Below are positions 51,102 through 61,962 of a stretch of DNA of 64,000 nt, one piece after another. Below the pieces are notes generated by a model. It was not told where the DNA came from. It worked only from the letters and a program-made list of their open reading frames with translations, and did not search any database. Position numbers and translations under genes: made by a program. The first letter of the stretch is position 1, and every line of letters starts with the position of its first letter. The DNA comes from Cladocopium goreaui (taxonomy: Eukaryota; Sar; Dinophyceae; Suessiales; Symbiodiniaceae), in NCBI GenBank assembly GCA_947184155.2, contig CAMXCT020001868.1, positions 372,001 through 436,000 on the forward strand, in the 5' to 3' direction.

Positions 51102-51934
51102 GTGGGATGACTCTCTGCATCCATATCCTAAGGCCAGAAAAGATGGACCAGAGCCATGGTCAAACGAGAGATGAGGAGGTCCACAGATTGTAAAGATATA
51201 TGTATAATATCTTATGTATTATATAGGATATAATGGGTATATGGTATTGTATAGTATATATATAGTATTTGTTTGAATTGGATGAATTACAATGACCTCA
51301 TGTTGTGACGTCACTGAAGTGATGGTTAGTAATGGGAATCATCCCCAGATGGCCGAACTATTCAGCTATTTTCAGGTTAGTGAATTACTGCAATTCAGCC
51401 AGATGGATATCTTGTGTATTCAGTATTACTATCATTAAATAGCACATATATGTACATTTGCAGATGACTCTATGAAGATAGATGTAAATACAGGAATGAA
51501 AATGAATATAGATAAATTAAACTATGAACACTAATGTACCTGTGTATAAATTCAAAACGAAGGTATAACTTATGAAGACACTTACTCATGCCTTCCAAAA
51601 TCGCGATCTTATTGAATATGTACGTGTATATATGTATAGGTATGGCCCGTAACCCAAACTTTGGGACCCCCAGACCAGGCCTTGATGCAATCTCCCTCAA
51701 CTTTGTTCGCTTTATTTTCAAGATGCTTATTCTTCCTCCAACATGACCCCAGTGGAAAACAACAATGGACCCCGAAAAAAATGGCATTTGGAAGATTCTT
51801 GATAAATGTACACATATTACAGTACCATGATAGGTCTTGTAACATAGTTTCACCATGTTTGACCATTTAATATCATTTAATCATGCTTTCCCTATTTCAA
51901 GAATCATTTCCCTGTCATTTCTGGTGGTTTTTAG
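51102..51934. other. No gene recognised
   Basis: AT-rich DNA with a short TATATAGTATAT tract (51200-51265). No supported exon. Confidence 0.45.
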
Positions 51935-52050
51935 AAGAAAACGGTGCGCCAAGGATCTCGATCATCCGCAGGTTCCACCGAAATGCGGAGGAGGAGCTTC
52001 ACACACTGCGCCCCGGAGTAGACGTCCCCCCGGTGCGCAGTGGCACCTGA
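51935..52050 (+). CDS. Terminal exon, unknown protein
   Basis: After GGTTTTTAG the frame reads ENGAPRISIIRRFHRNAEEE, then LHTLRPGVDVPPVRSGT and TGA at 52048-52050. Strong compositional contrast and a good acceptor. The other frames are less protein-like. Confidence 0.42.
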
Positions 52051-52492
52051 ATAAAACATAGGGAACAAAAACCACCCAAGGTCCGAAGAAAAATGACCAA
52101 GATCCGAAAAAAAAATAGGGGAACGCCATCCCGAAAATCTAAGATCCCATGGTTTTTCTGCTGATTTTCTCATTGAAAGGATGGAATTCATGTTGGGGGT
52201 ACTGGAAACGTGATGGCAAATTTATGGAATAATTTGCCCAGATGTGGTGGATTAAAAGAAGACGGGTATTTGATGGTATTTGGGGATGAGTCAAGATCTT
52301 TTAATAAACATATTTTGATGCTTTTTTGAATGAAAATCATATGATCATTTGGTACAAACTTGCTTTGGATCCATAGACAGTTCACTTCCCAATACATCGG
52401 GGATACCAGCTACTACATATGTCAACATAAACATGGCATAGACTGTGGGCTGGACAAGCATAGACAAAGAAAGGGCTTGATGGAAAGCAGCG

Positions 52493-52558
<66 letters not shown>

Positions 52559-53207
52559 CAACGACGACGAACTGTTCATGCTTTTGAATGATTTTGATGT
52601 CATTTCCTAGGCGGTCTCAGAGAGTTGGCAGAAGTGAGTCCCTGAATTTATAAACAAGAACCCAAGAAGCGTAAACCCCTTGCTTCATTGGGACTTTTTT
52701 TGTTTTGATGGATGACTATTTGATATTAATATCCGGCTGAATGTTTACTTTACCTTGGTTGGGATATCCAAGGTTGGCCATGGTTGGGATCTTCAAAATA
52801 CCTAACGTCCCCCTTGGTTTGCTATGCCAATGCGGCCCAGGTTTGCGAAGTTCGATTTCCTGCTGATGTATCTTGGCTGAGGGGTACACTGGTAATCTTT
52901 TGATACCATGCCCCCAACATCCCCAACTACTTTTTAGACCCTGAGAATCACGACTTTTTAGAGGAATGTAGCCATCCAAGCCCCTATTTGGCAGGGTTGA
53001 TGTTCATTTGGGGATAGGATCTTTGGACTTGTCGGCAGAGCCCAGAAGAATTGGATGGTTGAACGCTCGAACTTGGCTCAATCGTTTCAAGATGTTTCAA
53101 AGTCATTCTTAGTTTCCCTATCCGCAATGATTTGGAACCACAGGGAACTGTATCCTGTATCCCAACTGACTCATGACGAGTTCCTTGGTCATCACCAACC
53201 GGCGCAG
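52051..53207. other. No gene confirmed
   Basis: Mixed sequence containing the ATG microsatellite at 52496-52557. A plus frame at 53170-53340 (VPRELCDGPVPLDAGDRALE) competes with the exon called at 53208. Confidence 0.4.
52496..52557. repeat. (ATG)n trinucleotide microsatellite, about 20 units
   Basis: Pure ATG/GAT repeat. Poly-Met and poly-Ser/His frames here are not genes. Confidence 0.95.
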
Positions 53208-53283
53208 GTTCCGAGAGAACTTTGTGACGGACCAGTTCCGTTGGATGCTGGAGACCGTGCCTTGGAACTGTCTATTGAGATGA
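53208..53283 (+). CDS. Candidate terminal exon
   Basis: After CCGGCGCAG the frame reads FRENFVTDQFRWMLETVPWN, then CLLR and TGA at 53281-53283. The upstream sequence in the same frame (SSLVITNRR) is also protein-like, so the exon may start earlier. An alternative frame is open to 53423. Confidence 0.33.
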
Positions 53284-54599
53284 TGATCGCACGTGAATTT
53301 CTAGACGGTTTTTCAGGTGGTGCTCCCGCAGTGAAAGCACCACCAAAGTTAATATACAATCATATGCCTCCACTTATTGCTGGTTACACCATTACACCTG
53401 CATTATTGGTTGGGTCGCCATGATTGTTGGCATGTTGACTTGGGACAGTGACTCCATCGGATGAGGTGATTTTCATCTATGTGGTGCTCTATCCCTGGTG
53501 TGTGACCTGGCTGCAACATGAGACATCCCGGGAAGCTAACTTGGCCCAGCTGTGTTGCAGAAACTCTACCAATTGTATGGAAATTATGGAAAAAGAATCT
53601 CATGTACCTTAGCAATGTGTATGAAAATTCCAGATGGGAAAATCATGGAACATCAGTTATCGTAGGGATACATGATAGAATATGGATGAATACCGTAGAT
53701 GGACGAAATATTCAAACCCTTTCTATCCGATACAACCCCCTCGCCCCCAAAGTTCAATGTGAATGTAACCTGAGGTGCGTTAGCCCCAATGGACTGGACG
53801 AAAGAAATCAACCCCCCAACATCACTTTTGCGAACACGTGCGCTGAAACATTGAGATTTGGGGGTGCGGGGGTTCAACAAAGTGTGTGCTGCAGGGTTTG
53901 AATATTTTGTCCATCTACTGTCTCGCTCTCTGATGTTTTCACATCTCTTGGCGTCTCTTGGTATCCAAATTTCTACTGTGTAAACACCCTTCTGCATGCT
54001 GCTGATCTTATTCCAAACTGCGCAAAACATTACCTTTTCACAGGTCAATGCAACCTGTCTGTCTCCCGTCCAATTTTTTTCTTTTCCTTGATGTGCAACT
54101 GTTTGCAAACTGCACTAGGCATTACCTTTTGACAAGTAAATGCAACCTGTGTGTCTGCGGTCCCATTTTTTATATTCCCTACGCATGCCAAAATGCGAAA
54201 CACATTGCCTTTTGAAAGGTATAAGCTGCATGCGTCTCTCGTCCCATTTTTCCTATTCCTTCATTCGCAACTTATTCCAAAATGCAGCAGATATTGTCTT
54301 TTTAAAGGTAAATGCTGTATGTGTGATGTGTGGGCCTTTCTCGTTTTTCTCTATTCCCTACTTCACGGTGGCGTAATGGAAAGTCCTGTGTTTTTCCAGT
54401 TCCCTGTGTCCAGGGTGATGGAATGGCGTGTGTTTTTCCAGTTCCATTTGTCCGTCCCAGTTCCCTTCCGGTTCCTTTTCCAGTTCCTTTTGCGGATTTC
54501 CTGTGTTTTTCTAGGGTTTGTGTTGCAATCCTTCTATTATTTGGAAACAAAGTGACATGTTTTTCCCGAGAGCGTCTGAGCGAAGGGTTCTTCTAATAG

Positions 54600-54925
54600 T
54601 GGGGGTCTGTTTTACATCTGCACATCTTCACATCTTCATCTTCACGTCTACACAGATCATCTTCACATCTCCGCATCTTCACATCCTCAAATCTGCGCAA
54701 CTTCACACATAGTCTCTCCACATCTTCTCATCTTCTCATTTTCACATCTACACAGATCATCTTCACATCTTCACATCTTCACATCTTCACATCTTCACAT
54801 CTTCACATCTCTCTCTCTCTCTACCTCTCTCTCTCTCTCTCTCCCCCCTCTCTCTCTCTCGCGCTCTCTTTCCCTCTCCCTCTCTCTCTCTCTCTCCTCT
54901 GTCACGGTCTCTCTCCTTCTTTTTC
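54600..54925. repeat. ACATCTTC and CT microsatellites
   Basis: CACATCTTCACATCTTCACA units followed by CTCTCTCTCT tracts inside the foldback element. Confidence 0.88.
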
Positions 54926-54959
54926 TTTTCTCTCTTAAGGCCGCGGGCGGTGCCGACGA

Positions 54960-55130
54960 GGCGCCACGAAATGGCCACCCTTTCGCGCGAAATGAGGTTC
55001 GATCGTCAAAAACTGTGGTAAAATTGCGATTTTGGCGCTTCCGCGGCAACCCTTTCGCACGAAATGAGATTCGATCTTCCAAAACTGAAGTGAAATTCCG
55101 ATTTTGGCGCTTCGGCGGCAACCCGGTTCG
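54960..55130. repeat. Two GC-rich ~75-bp direct repeats
   Basis: Both copies contain TTTCGC(G/A)CGAAATGAG, TTCGATC and ATTTTGGCGCTTC(C/G)G in the same order, spaced about 75 bp. They lie in the centre of the foldback element; function unknown. Confidence 0.6.
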
Positions 55131-55144
55131 AGTAAACAAACTGA

Positions 55145-55415
55145 GGTAAAAGCATCTGTGTGTAAAAATGTCTGTGTGTAAAAGCTTCTGTGTGTAAAAG
55201 CTTCTGTGTGTAAAAACTTCTGTGTGTAAAAAGCTTGTGTGTAAAAACTTCTGTGTGTAAAAACGTCTGTGTGTAAAAGTTTCTGTGTGTAAAAACTTCT
55301 GTGTGTAAAAACTTCTGTGTGTAAAAACTTTTGTGTGTAAACGCGTCAGTGTGTAAAAACTTTTGTGTGTACAGGCTTCTGTGTATAAAAAATCTGTATG
55401 TAAAAACTTCTGTGT
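55145..55415. repeat. CTTCTGTGTGTAAAAA minisatellite
   Basis: About 15 units of a 15-18 bp sequence. On the minus strand it reads Thr/His/Phe-rich. Artefact of repetition. Confidence 0.88.
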
Positions 55416-56152
55416 GTGTGTGGGTTTGCGTATGTCTGTTTGTGTGTGTGTCTGTCTGTAAACATGTTTCTCTGCGTGTGTCTGTGTTTGAGAGCCTATC
55501 AACATATCATATCTGTATGTTTGTATTTTTCACATCTTCTATACAGCATACCTTGTCTGTCTCTTGCAACTAAAACCCTGACATTTTCACACCTTCATAT
55601 CTTGACATCTACACATCATGAACATATTCACATGATCTCAAATAACATTCTCATGAACATATTCATGTAAGTCTTTGGCATCTGCAAATCATACAAATAC
55701 ATAACACATCTGAGTACCTATACACCTACTCGCTCTCGGGCCAACCGTTGTCTAGTTTTTTTTGCGAAAAAAAGGATTGCAACACAAACCCTAGAAAAAC
55801 ACAGGAAATCCGCAAAAGGAACTGGAAAAGGAACTGGAAGGGAACTGGGACGGACAAATGGAACTGGAAAAACACACGCCATTCCATCACCCTGGACACA
55901 GGGAACTGGAAAAACACAGGACTTTAGCTGTTACGAGGGAAGGAAAAAAATTGGACGGGAGACACACAGGTTGCATAAACTGTGACAAGGTCGTGTTTTG
56001 CGCATTGGGACACAGGTTGCATTTTGTTGTCAAAAGGGAATGTTTTGCTCAGATTGGAATCTGGAATAAGATCAGCAGCATGCAAAAGGGCATTTCCAAA
56101 GTAGAAATTTGGATGCCAAGAGATATGGAAACATCATAGAACGAGACGGCAC

Positions 56153-56188
56153 CAACTGGGGTGTGCGGCTTGCCGCACACCCCAGTTG
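56153..56188. repeat. Perfect 36-bp palindrome
   Basis: CAACTGGGGTGTGCGGC pairs with GCCGCACACCCCAGTTG across a TT centre: 17 bp with no mismatch. It lies five bases beyond the foldback element's right end. It could form a cruciform in DNA or a very stable hairpin in RNA. Confidence 0.85.
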
Positions 56189-56345
56189 CCCCAGTTGGTA
56201 CCTGTAGGAGGTTTTTTTTGATTTATTTGACCAGCACTTGTGGAAATATTCACCAGCATCGACAGTGCACACCCTTCAAGGTTCAGGTTCCTCCAAGAAA
56301 AAAAACTCACATGGTATACCCCCAATTTATGGAATTCCCCATAGG

Positions 56346-56450
56346 ATACCCTCTGGTAAACTAACATAGCCATGGAAAATCACCATTCTTATATAGAGGT
56401 AAATAATCTATAAATGTGCAATTCTCTACAGCTATGTATGCTGGAGAGTA
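56346..56450. repeat. Palindromic introner-like repeat, copy 8 (family A), degenerate
   Basis: TACCCTCTGGTAAACTAACA ... ATGCTGGAGAGTA. The left end is intact; the right end has decayed. Confidence 0.7.
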
Positions 56451-56915
56451 GTCACTATGACAAACCATGATAAACCATCAAATTTGGAGGCGCTCTATTT
56501 TGAGAGAAACTCACCAATGCAGATGAAATTTACCACACAACTTCCAAAATTTTATTTTATTTTTTTGAATATGCATCAAAAAGTGAACGTTGGTGCCACA
56601 GTTTGGTTAGCCTTACCTATTTTTTTGGCAACACACTCCAGAAATGGGTGAATCCCAGGTGGATCCCAGTAACTATGGGATATAATCAAAGCACAAAGAA
56701 CTTGGTATCAGCTTACACCCGATATTTTTTTTCCGTAGACATGGACCACAAATGACCACCTATTTCCCCAAGAACTGATATCAAAGTGGTGGGGTTTTCC
56801 ATGTGTGAATTTGCTGCAGGGTATCAGCCATTATATATTGTACTATATATATATTATAATGTATATATATATCCCCATATTCTTATTCCATGAAGCCCCT
56901 ATTTTGTATGATTCT
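56451..56915. other. No gene recognised
   Basis: AT-rich sequence with a TATATA tract near 56833-56872. Confidence 0.45.
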
Positions 56916-57020
56916 TACCCTCTGGTAATTTGACATAGCTATTGAACATGGCCCATTCATAGTGGATTTTGCAATTAAACTTGGTGACGTTCCATAGCTA
57001 TGTTAGTTTACCAAAGGGTA
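56916..57020. repeat. Palindromic introner-like repeat, copy 9 (family A)
   Basis: TACCCTCTGGTAATTTGACA ... GTTTACCAAAGGGTA. One substitution in the right terminus. Confidence 0.8.
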
Positions 57021-57102
57021 ACCCCCATCAAGAGGGAATAAAACTACAAAAATACAAACCAGTAACTAACATTACTCTGGAAACATATGGGTGTTTCCCA
57101 AA

Positions 57103-57200
57103 AACGGGGTACCCCCAATCATCCAAGTTACTAGACCATGACTTAGTATTGAAACCCATGGTGATTTGGGGTACCCCCATTCTATGGAAACCCCCTTTCT
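57103..57200. repeat. Dispersed repeat family E, copy
   Basis: Blocks GGTACCCCCAATCATCCAA, TTAGTATTGAAACCCATGGT and TTTGGGGTACCCCCATT. The same blocks recur at 61462-61550 and, more diverged, at 42075-42165. Inverted GGTACCCCC-like ends. Confidence 0.5.
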
Positions 57201-57328
57201 ATGGACCCCCCCATATACTTGTTCATAGGTAAATCATCTATCAAAAAACTAACATTACTCTGGACACATATCATTTTTCATAGGTAAATCATCTATCATA
57301 GGTAAACAACTATCAATGTTCATCTATT

Positions 57329-57440
57329 CTGGTTGGTGGTTTGGAACATTTGGATTATTTTTCCGTGCGTTGGGAATGTCATCATCCCAACTGTCGAACT
57401 CCATGATTTTTCAGAGGGGTAGGTTGAAACCACCAACCAG
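57329..57440. repeat. Palindromic repeat family C, copy 1
   Basis: Terminal inverted repeats CTGGTTGGTGGTTT and AAACCACCAACCAG. The interior has GGAATGTCAT and CGAACTCCATGATTTTTCA. Second copy at 58386-58504. Its ends place GGTTGG and ACCAG where GT and AG splice signals could lie, as in family A. Confidence 0.7.
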
Positions 57441-57591
57441 ATGCCATTAAAATTCCCATTAGATCCCAAAAAAAAACACCATTTTTCATGCCGTTAAACC
57501 ACCATTTTTCATGCCGTTAAGCCACCAACCAGTCATCTATGACCGTTAGCAAACATTCCTAGGCAAATCATCGATCCAACCTAGGTTTGTA

Positions 57592-57668
57592 CCGAGTCCA
57601 ACCTGGTGCTGGGCGCCACCACGGCAGCTTGGCGCTGGTCGAAAGTTCGGTTAGGTGATGCACGTTCG
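57592..57668 (+). CDS. Candidate exon
   Basis: GC-rich island; the frame reads TESNLVLGATTAAWRWSKVR, then LGDARS. No clear splice borders. TTCGGTT repeats follow. Confidence 0.27.
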
Positions 57669-57717
57669 GTTCGTTCGGTTCGACTTGACTCGAATGGTGT
57701 TTAGCAAGTCAAGTCAC

Positions 57718-57930
57718 TAATTATAGTATATTATAGTATAGTACAATAATGAACTATAATGACTTTATATAGTATAGTATAGTAACTAATTATAGTACAA
57801 TATAACTATAATAAACTATAATGAGTTAATATAACTGCGAGCAGAACTAAGTATTCACTAGTGAGTATAACTGTAGTAAGTACAATAAGTATAATAAGAA
57901 TTAATAAGATATAGTAAGTATGACAACTAC
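57718..57930. repeat. TATAGTA/AACTATAA low-complexity tract
   Basis: Degenerate repeats of ATAGTATAGTA and ACTATAATGA. Non-coding. Confidence 0.75.
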
Positions 57931-58385
57931 GGGCAATAGACCAATCTATAGCTACGAGGCACCACCTTGTACCCAAATTGGGTGCTGCTCATACCACCAT
58001 TGACAGGGACTTATTCTGGCCGTTATAAGAACTGGTGTGATGACCATAACCCGCATACCATATTTGACTGGTACGCATGCCCCAAGTGATACGAAGTTTG
58101 GTAGGGAAAATGTGAACGCATTGGATTTTTTTTGGCAGCCAATTTTTGGAGCAACTGATATTGACCCGTGCTGTCAATGCTTCACAAAACCATACAACAC
58201 CAATATTTTGAAACGGGTGTTTTTCGGAGCCTTGTAGCACGGCCGTTTCCAGCGACCTTAGACGACCACCACTGATGATGGAGATTTATGAAGACATCAA
58301 TGATGGCCGTATTTACTAAAATCGATCATGTAATGTGGAGCCCCCAAACAGTAGCTAAGCTGGTGCCAATAACTCCAAGAACTAT

Positions 58386-58504
58386 CTGGTTGGTGGTTTC
58401 AAACATTTTTTATTTCCATTTCACATATGGAATGTCATCCTTCCCATTGACGAACTCCATCATTTTTCAAGATGGTTAAAACATGTTAGTCAACCACCAA
58501 CCAG
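58386..58504. repeat. Palindromic repeat family C, copy 2
   Basis: CTGGTTGGTGGTTTCAAACA ... AACCACCAACCAG. Interior blocks GGAATGTCATC and CGAACTCCATCATTTTTCA match copy 1. Confidence 0.7.
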
Positions 58505-59088
58505 CTATGGTTCATGATACTTATAAGCATAGTATTCATTGGCTTGAGAAAACATCAGTCACGTCACTTGGGGGATGGTCGAAATTCAAGACCCTGATGC
58601 CCGTGGTTTTCCTGGTATAAAACCCGTGGAACTAACCGTGGAACATGTTGTGGACATTCTCCTCTTGACGTTGCAGTGAAACGTCACGTCTTCATTGATG
58701 ATCATTTATGATAAAAAGTGCAAAAAGTGTCTCCACGTGTTAAGATGTGAAGATTTCCATTGTTGCCGCATCGGTCTTACGGGATGATGCGGGATGATGC
58801 TTCCCCAATGACAAATGTTTCTGGGATGGCTGAAACACCGGACACTGCGGGAAAAGCATTGGAACCTCGCGCTGACTCAAGTCACTTGGCAAGTGCTGTA
58901 TGAAGTTCCAACATTGATGGGATGTTGATTCTGAACTCCCATGGGATATCGCCAGTTGAAACAAGCCGTGTAATAACCCTCAAACAGATGATTTTTTAAT
59001 GGGATTTGCTATGATTTTCCACAAAAACCTAGTACATTTTTCCACTGACCCATGATTTCAGAGGTATTTGCCATGATTTTCCATTCAG
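58505..59088. other. No gene recognised
   Basis: Mixed sequence without a supported exon. Short GCGGGATGAT duplication near 58780-58800. Confidence 0.45.
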
Positions 59089-59201
59089 CCACCCTGCCAG
59101 CCTTAGCCAAGGTGGGCATGGCCTGTGTCTTCTACGGCCTGAATTCCCTCACAGAACAGTTGGAGGAGACCGCCGACCGCTTCGGCGAAAAAACTGGGTG
59201 A
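59089..59201 (+). CDS. Terminal exon, unknown protein
   Basis: After TTCCATTCAG the frame reads TLPALAKVGMACVFYGLNSL, then TEQLEETADRFGEKTG and TGA at 59199-59201. GC-rich, clear acceptor, amphipathic helix-like end. One of the better exon islands. No family recognised. Confidence 0.45.
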
Positions 59202-59420
59202 TTTCACCATGAATAGTTGGGATTTCACTAATTTAACCGCAGATGAATGCATGGATTCAGAACATTTTTGGTGATCTAAAAAGATGGAACAGCAAGAACG
59301 ATAGGGATTTAAGATGATTTAAGATGTTCACCATGAAGAGTTTTTGGATTTTCCGCGTGACTCAAACCACAGTTGCGATTGAAGATAAAATGGTGATATA
59401 AATAATCATGGATATTTCGG

Positions 59421-59762
59421 TGTGTCTGAAAATGGTGGAATTATGATGCAACATCGTGGTTTTTCTTGGGGACACGGTGACCAAGCGGTGGATTTAAAGC
59501 AATTTGCAGCGCTAGAGGCTTTGGCTAATTCTAGGTTTTGGAGCTTTAATACCCGACATTTGGAAGTGCAAATCATGGTGTCCTGTAGATTTTCCTTAAA
59601 CCAATCCGTTGAAAGAGACAGTGATTTAGTGATTTATATGGGTTTGTCTCAAAAGTATTGGAACATTTGGAACCCCCAGGTTCCAGTTGCTTCTCATCGT
59701 TGTTCCCTCAAGAATTGCTGAAAATGCTGGGTTACTCAGTTTCTCCACCATTTTCAGACACA
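59421..59762. mobile_element. 342-bp element with perfect 19-bp terminal inverted repeats
   Basis: TGTGTCTGAAAATGGTGGA at 59421-59439 and its exact reverse complement at 59744-59762. No transposase-like protein inside; an open frame across most of it (MQHRGFSWGHGDQAV) is not recognised. A non-autonomous DNA transposon is likely. No clear target-site duplication. Confidence 0.55.
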
Positions 59763-60451
59763 TTTTTGGCGGCGATTGTGTGACCGGGTCCCAACTCCGG
59801 GGTTTTTCATGAGCATTTTCGGCATTTTTTGGTGGCTCCGAGTCTTTTTGATCAACACGCGTTTTCAGAAGGGATTGCTATGAATCAATTTTCATGAGGC
59901 TTTTCGCAATTGATCTGTGTGGCATAAACTCGCAGTTGCTAAGACTGAAAGGTCTGTCTCTAGATACCTCCAAGGGGCCAAGTCAGTGGAGAAAAAAACA
60001 TGATCAACCAGGGCCTTCTTTTGTGGTCGCTCATTTGGGGACAACCCGACACCCCCACAGTTTTGAGTAGTACAGCTTGGACAGCATCGATACGCGCTTT
60101 GCTCATGGTTTTTTCTTGCTGAAAGGCTCAAAGCTGATCAGACTCTTCTGAGCTACAACCGTTTGCTTCAAAGACAGGAGTTTCAAGCTATACATGATAG
60201 AATATCATGGTTCAATCCTCTCTATATATACATATATATATATAGTCATATTTTATGATTCCTGTTTGAGCAAAAGTCCGGAATTCCCTAACAGGCTTTA
60301 TCTAGGAGGTCTAACTTCCCAACTCTGAGATTTGAGCCGTGACCCCAAAAATTACGGGATCTCGAAGAATCCTTTCAAAGAAAAAACACGTTTTCAAGTT
60401 TCAAGCAGTTCACCTTCCCCTACCTTCCCCCTCCCTGGTGACATCGGTACC
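59763..60451. other. No gene recognised; upstream of the two-exon gene
   Basis: Includes a TATATA tract (60222-60243). The first exon's 5' leader is CT-rich (60405-60440: CACCTTCCCCTACCTTCCCC), which may serve trans-splicing acceptor recognition. Confidence 0.35.
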
Positions 60452-61349
60452 ATGCTGAGCCGCTCCCGGCTGCTGTGTGGCTTCCTCCTGTTGGCCGCGA
60501 CGCGGCCGTGGGCCCTGGTGACGGGCCGGCTGGGCCAACGGCGCATGGCAGCGGTGCAGATGAGGGGCGTCAAAGGTGGACGTTGGTGGGAAAAAAACTT
60601 CAAGAGCGATGGAAAATAGGTGATTTATTATAGATATTTAGAGTTGATTTACTTTTCAAACATGATGATTTTCAATAGCTATGTTAGTTTACTGGAGGGT
60701 ATATGAAAATCAGCAGTACATCATTCATCAACGAGCAATTTTCATCCATTTGCCATGGCTATGTTGAAGATACCCTCTGGTAATCTAACAGTTTTCCAAT
60801 GGAAAACGGTTATGTTTACGTGACAGTCAAATTGCTGGAAGGCAATTGATATTTGTTTTTGAACATATTCCCCAACATAGGAAGGATGATTTAGAGAAGT
60901 TGTATTCAAGATGTATTTCTTCGTTCGACATGCATTCACTGATATGTTTTGCACATAGGTTCCATTTGGATGTTCCATCCTTACCAAAAGAATGATCCCA
61001 AGTGACTTACATCGATGGGTGGTCCACAGGTTACTTTGCCATCCGGGACCTCTTGGTGGTGCAACGCAACGAAGAAGATGTAGCCGCCTTTCATGAATCG
61101 GAGAAGAAACGCTGGCGTAAAGTGTATGATGAGGAATATGTGGAGACCCCTCAAGACTTCTATCCAGGTGATCGGGTGGAGGTCATTTCCGATGTGAGTG
61201 TGAACAAGGACATCAAGAATGCCGAAGGCATGAGAGGAGTGGTGACTCATTTTGACTTTGATGATGGATATGAATCCTGTCAAACATGCCAATCTTCGTA
61301 TCCTGTCACCGTACTGCTTGACGATCCAAAAGAGCTTGCCGGAGTTTGA
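60452..61349 (+). CDS. Two-exon gene: secreted or plastid-targeted small protein with SH3-like barrel motif
   Basis: Exon 1 60452-60575, exon 2 61030-61349. The GT donor (AAAG-GTGGAC) and AG acceptor (TCCACAG) join in phase, giving VKGYFAIRDLL; total 147 aa. N-terminus MLSRSRLLCGFLLLAATRPW is a signal peptide, followed by a basic stretch (RLGQRRMAAVQMRG) like a plastid transit region. Mature part: GYFAIRDLLVVQRNEEDVAA, a charged helix, then PGDRVEVISDVSV, GMRGVVTHFDFDDGYESC and PVTVLLDD. G-D-R-V-x-V followed by G-x-x-G-x-V and V-x-V-x-L is typical of small beta-barrels (KOW/SH3-like), and dinoflagellate plastid proteins of the FTR-alpha type are one possibility. CQTC may bind metal or be redox-active. 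The intron holds two half copies of the family A palindrome. Confidence 0.68.
60600..60702. repeat. Partial family A palindrome in the intron
   Basis: Only the right half is clear: TTTTCAATAGCTATGTTAGT and TTACTGGAGGGTA. A left-half TACCCTCTGGTAATCTAACA starts at 60771. Possibly one element broken by a small insertion or rearrangement. Confidence 0.55.
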
Positions 61350-61461
61350 AAGAAAGACGGGGTCCACAAAACTGCGGCTGGCGTCGTGAAAAAAGCTGCG
61401 GTTAACTAGGTTACTTTTTTTAAAGGAAGATCTGAGGGGTTTCCTGAAATGGAGGTACTGT

Positions 61462-61550
61462 ACACCCAAATCATCCAAAATTAGACAATTTTAGTATTGT
61501 TTCCCATGGTTTGGGGGGATCCCCCATTAAAGGAACCCCCCATTAGTATA
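61462..61550. repeat. Dispersed repeat family E, copy
   Basis: CACCCAAATCATCCAAAATTA ... TTTAGTATTGTTTCCCATGG ... GGATCCCCCATT, parallel to 57103-57200. Confidence 0.45.
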
Positions 61551-61960
61551 TGCCACTTATTACTATTTTAAATTGAGACGCCAGCACTCAGATCACACTT
61601 CCGGGTCCTGCTTTTAGAGTGAAGTTATCTCTTGGTCAATTGTTCCCTTTTTTGTACCGGGGTACAACATGGTACAACCGCGCTGAAACATTGGTCTGGG
61701 TGAAAAAAACTGACCCAAGACGGACGCTTTGACACCAAGAATTTTCGAAAATTCGTGGGTCCGAACAGGTACTGAGGTGAAGCCAATGAGAAATCTCCAA
61801 ATGAAACTTGTTTTCCCAATGATCATGGCCATTTCCGAGCTTGGCCGGCTTGGATGTTCCAACGGTCACCCCAAGGATGAGCGCCTCGTTGTTTTAGAGC
61901 CTTAGTTTCAACTTTTTTGAATAGCCATAATTGGCTGAGTGAAAAATAATGTTGGAGGTA
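61551..61960. other. No gene recognised
   Basis: Mixed sequence. A minus frame (61614-61862) is open but not protein-like enough to call. Confidence 0.4.
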
Positions 61961-61962
61961 TA

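Larger units (their letters stand above)
53919..56148. mobile_element. Foldback-like element with long inverted arms
   Basis: Left arm 53919-54545 and right arm about 55760-56148 are inverted relatives. CTGTCTCG...TGATGTTTTCACATCTCTTG at the left mirrors CAAGAGATATGGAAACATCA...CGAGAC at the right. Inner segments match too, such as TGTGTTTTTCCAGTTCC against GGAACTGGAAAAACACA, and TTGTGTTGCAATCC against GGATTGCAACACAA. The left arm is longer because a roughly 90-bp segment (CAAAAC/ACATTACCTTTT...GCAACCTGTGTGTCT) is repeated about four times. The centre holds ACATCTTC, CT and GTGTGTAAAAAC arrays. No transposase seen, so non-autonomous. Confidence 0.65.
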
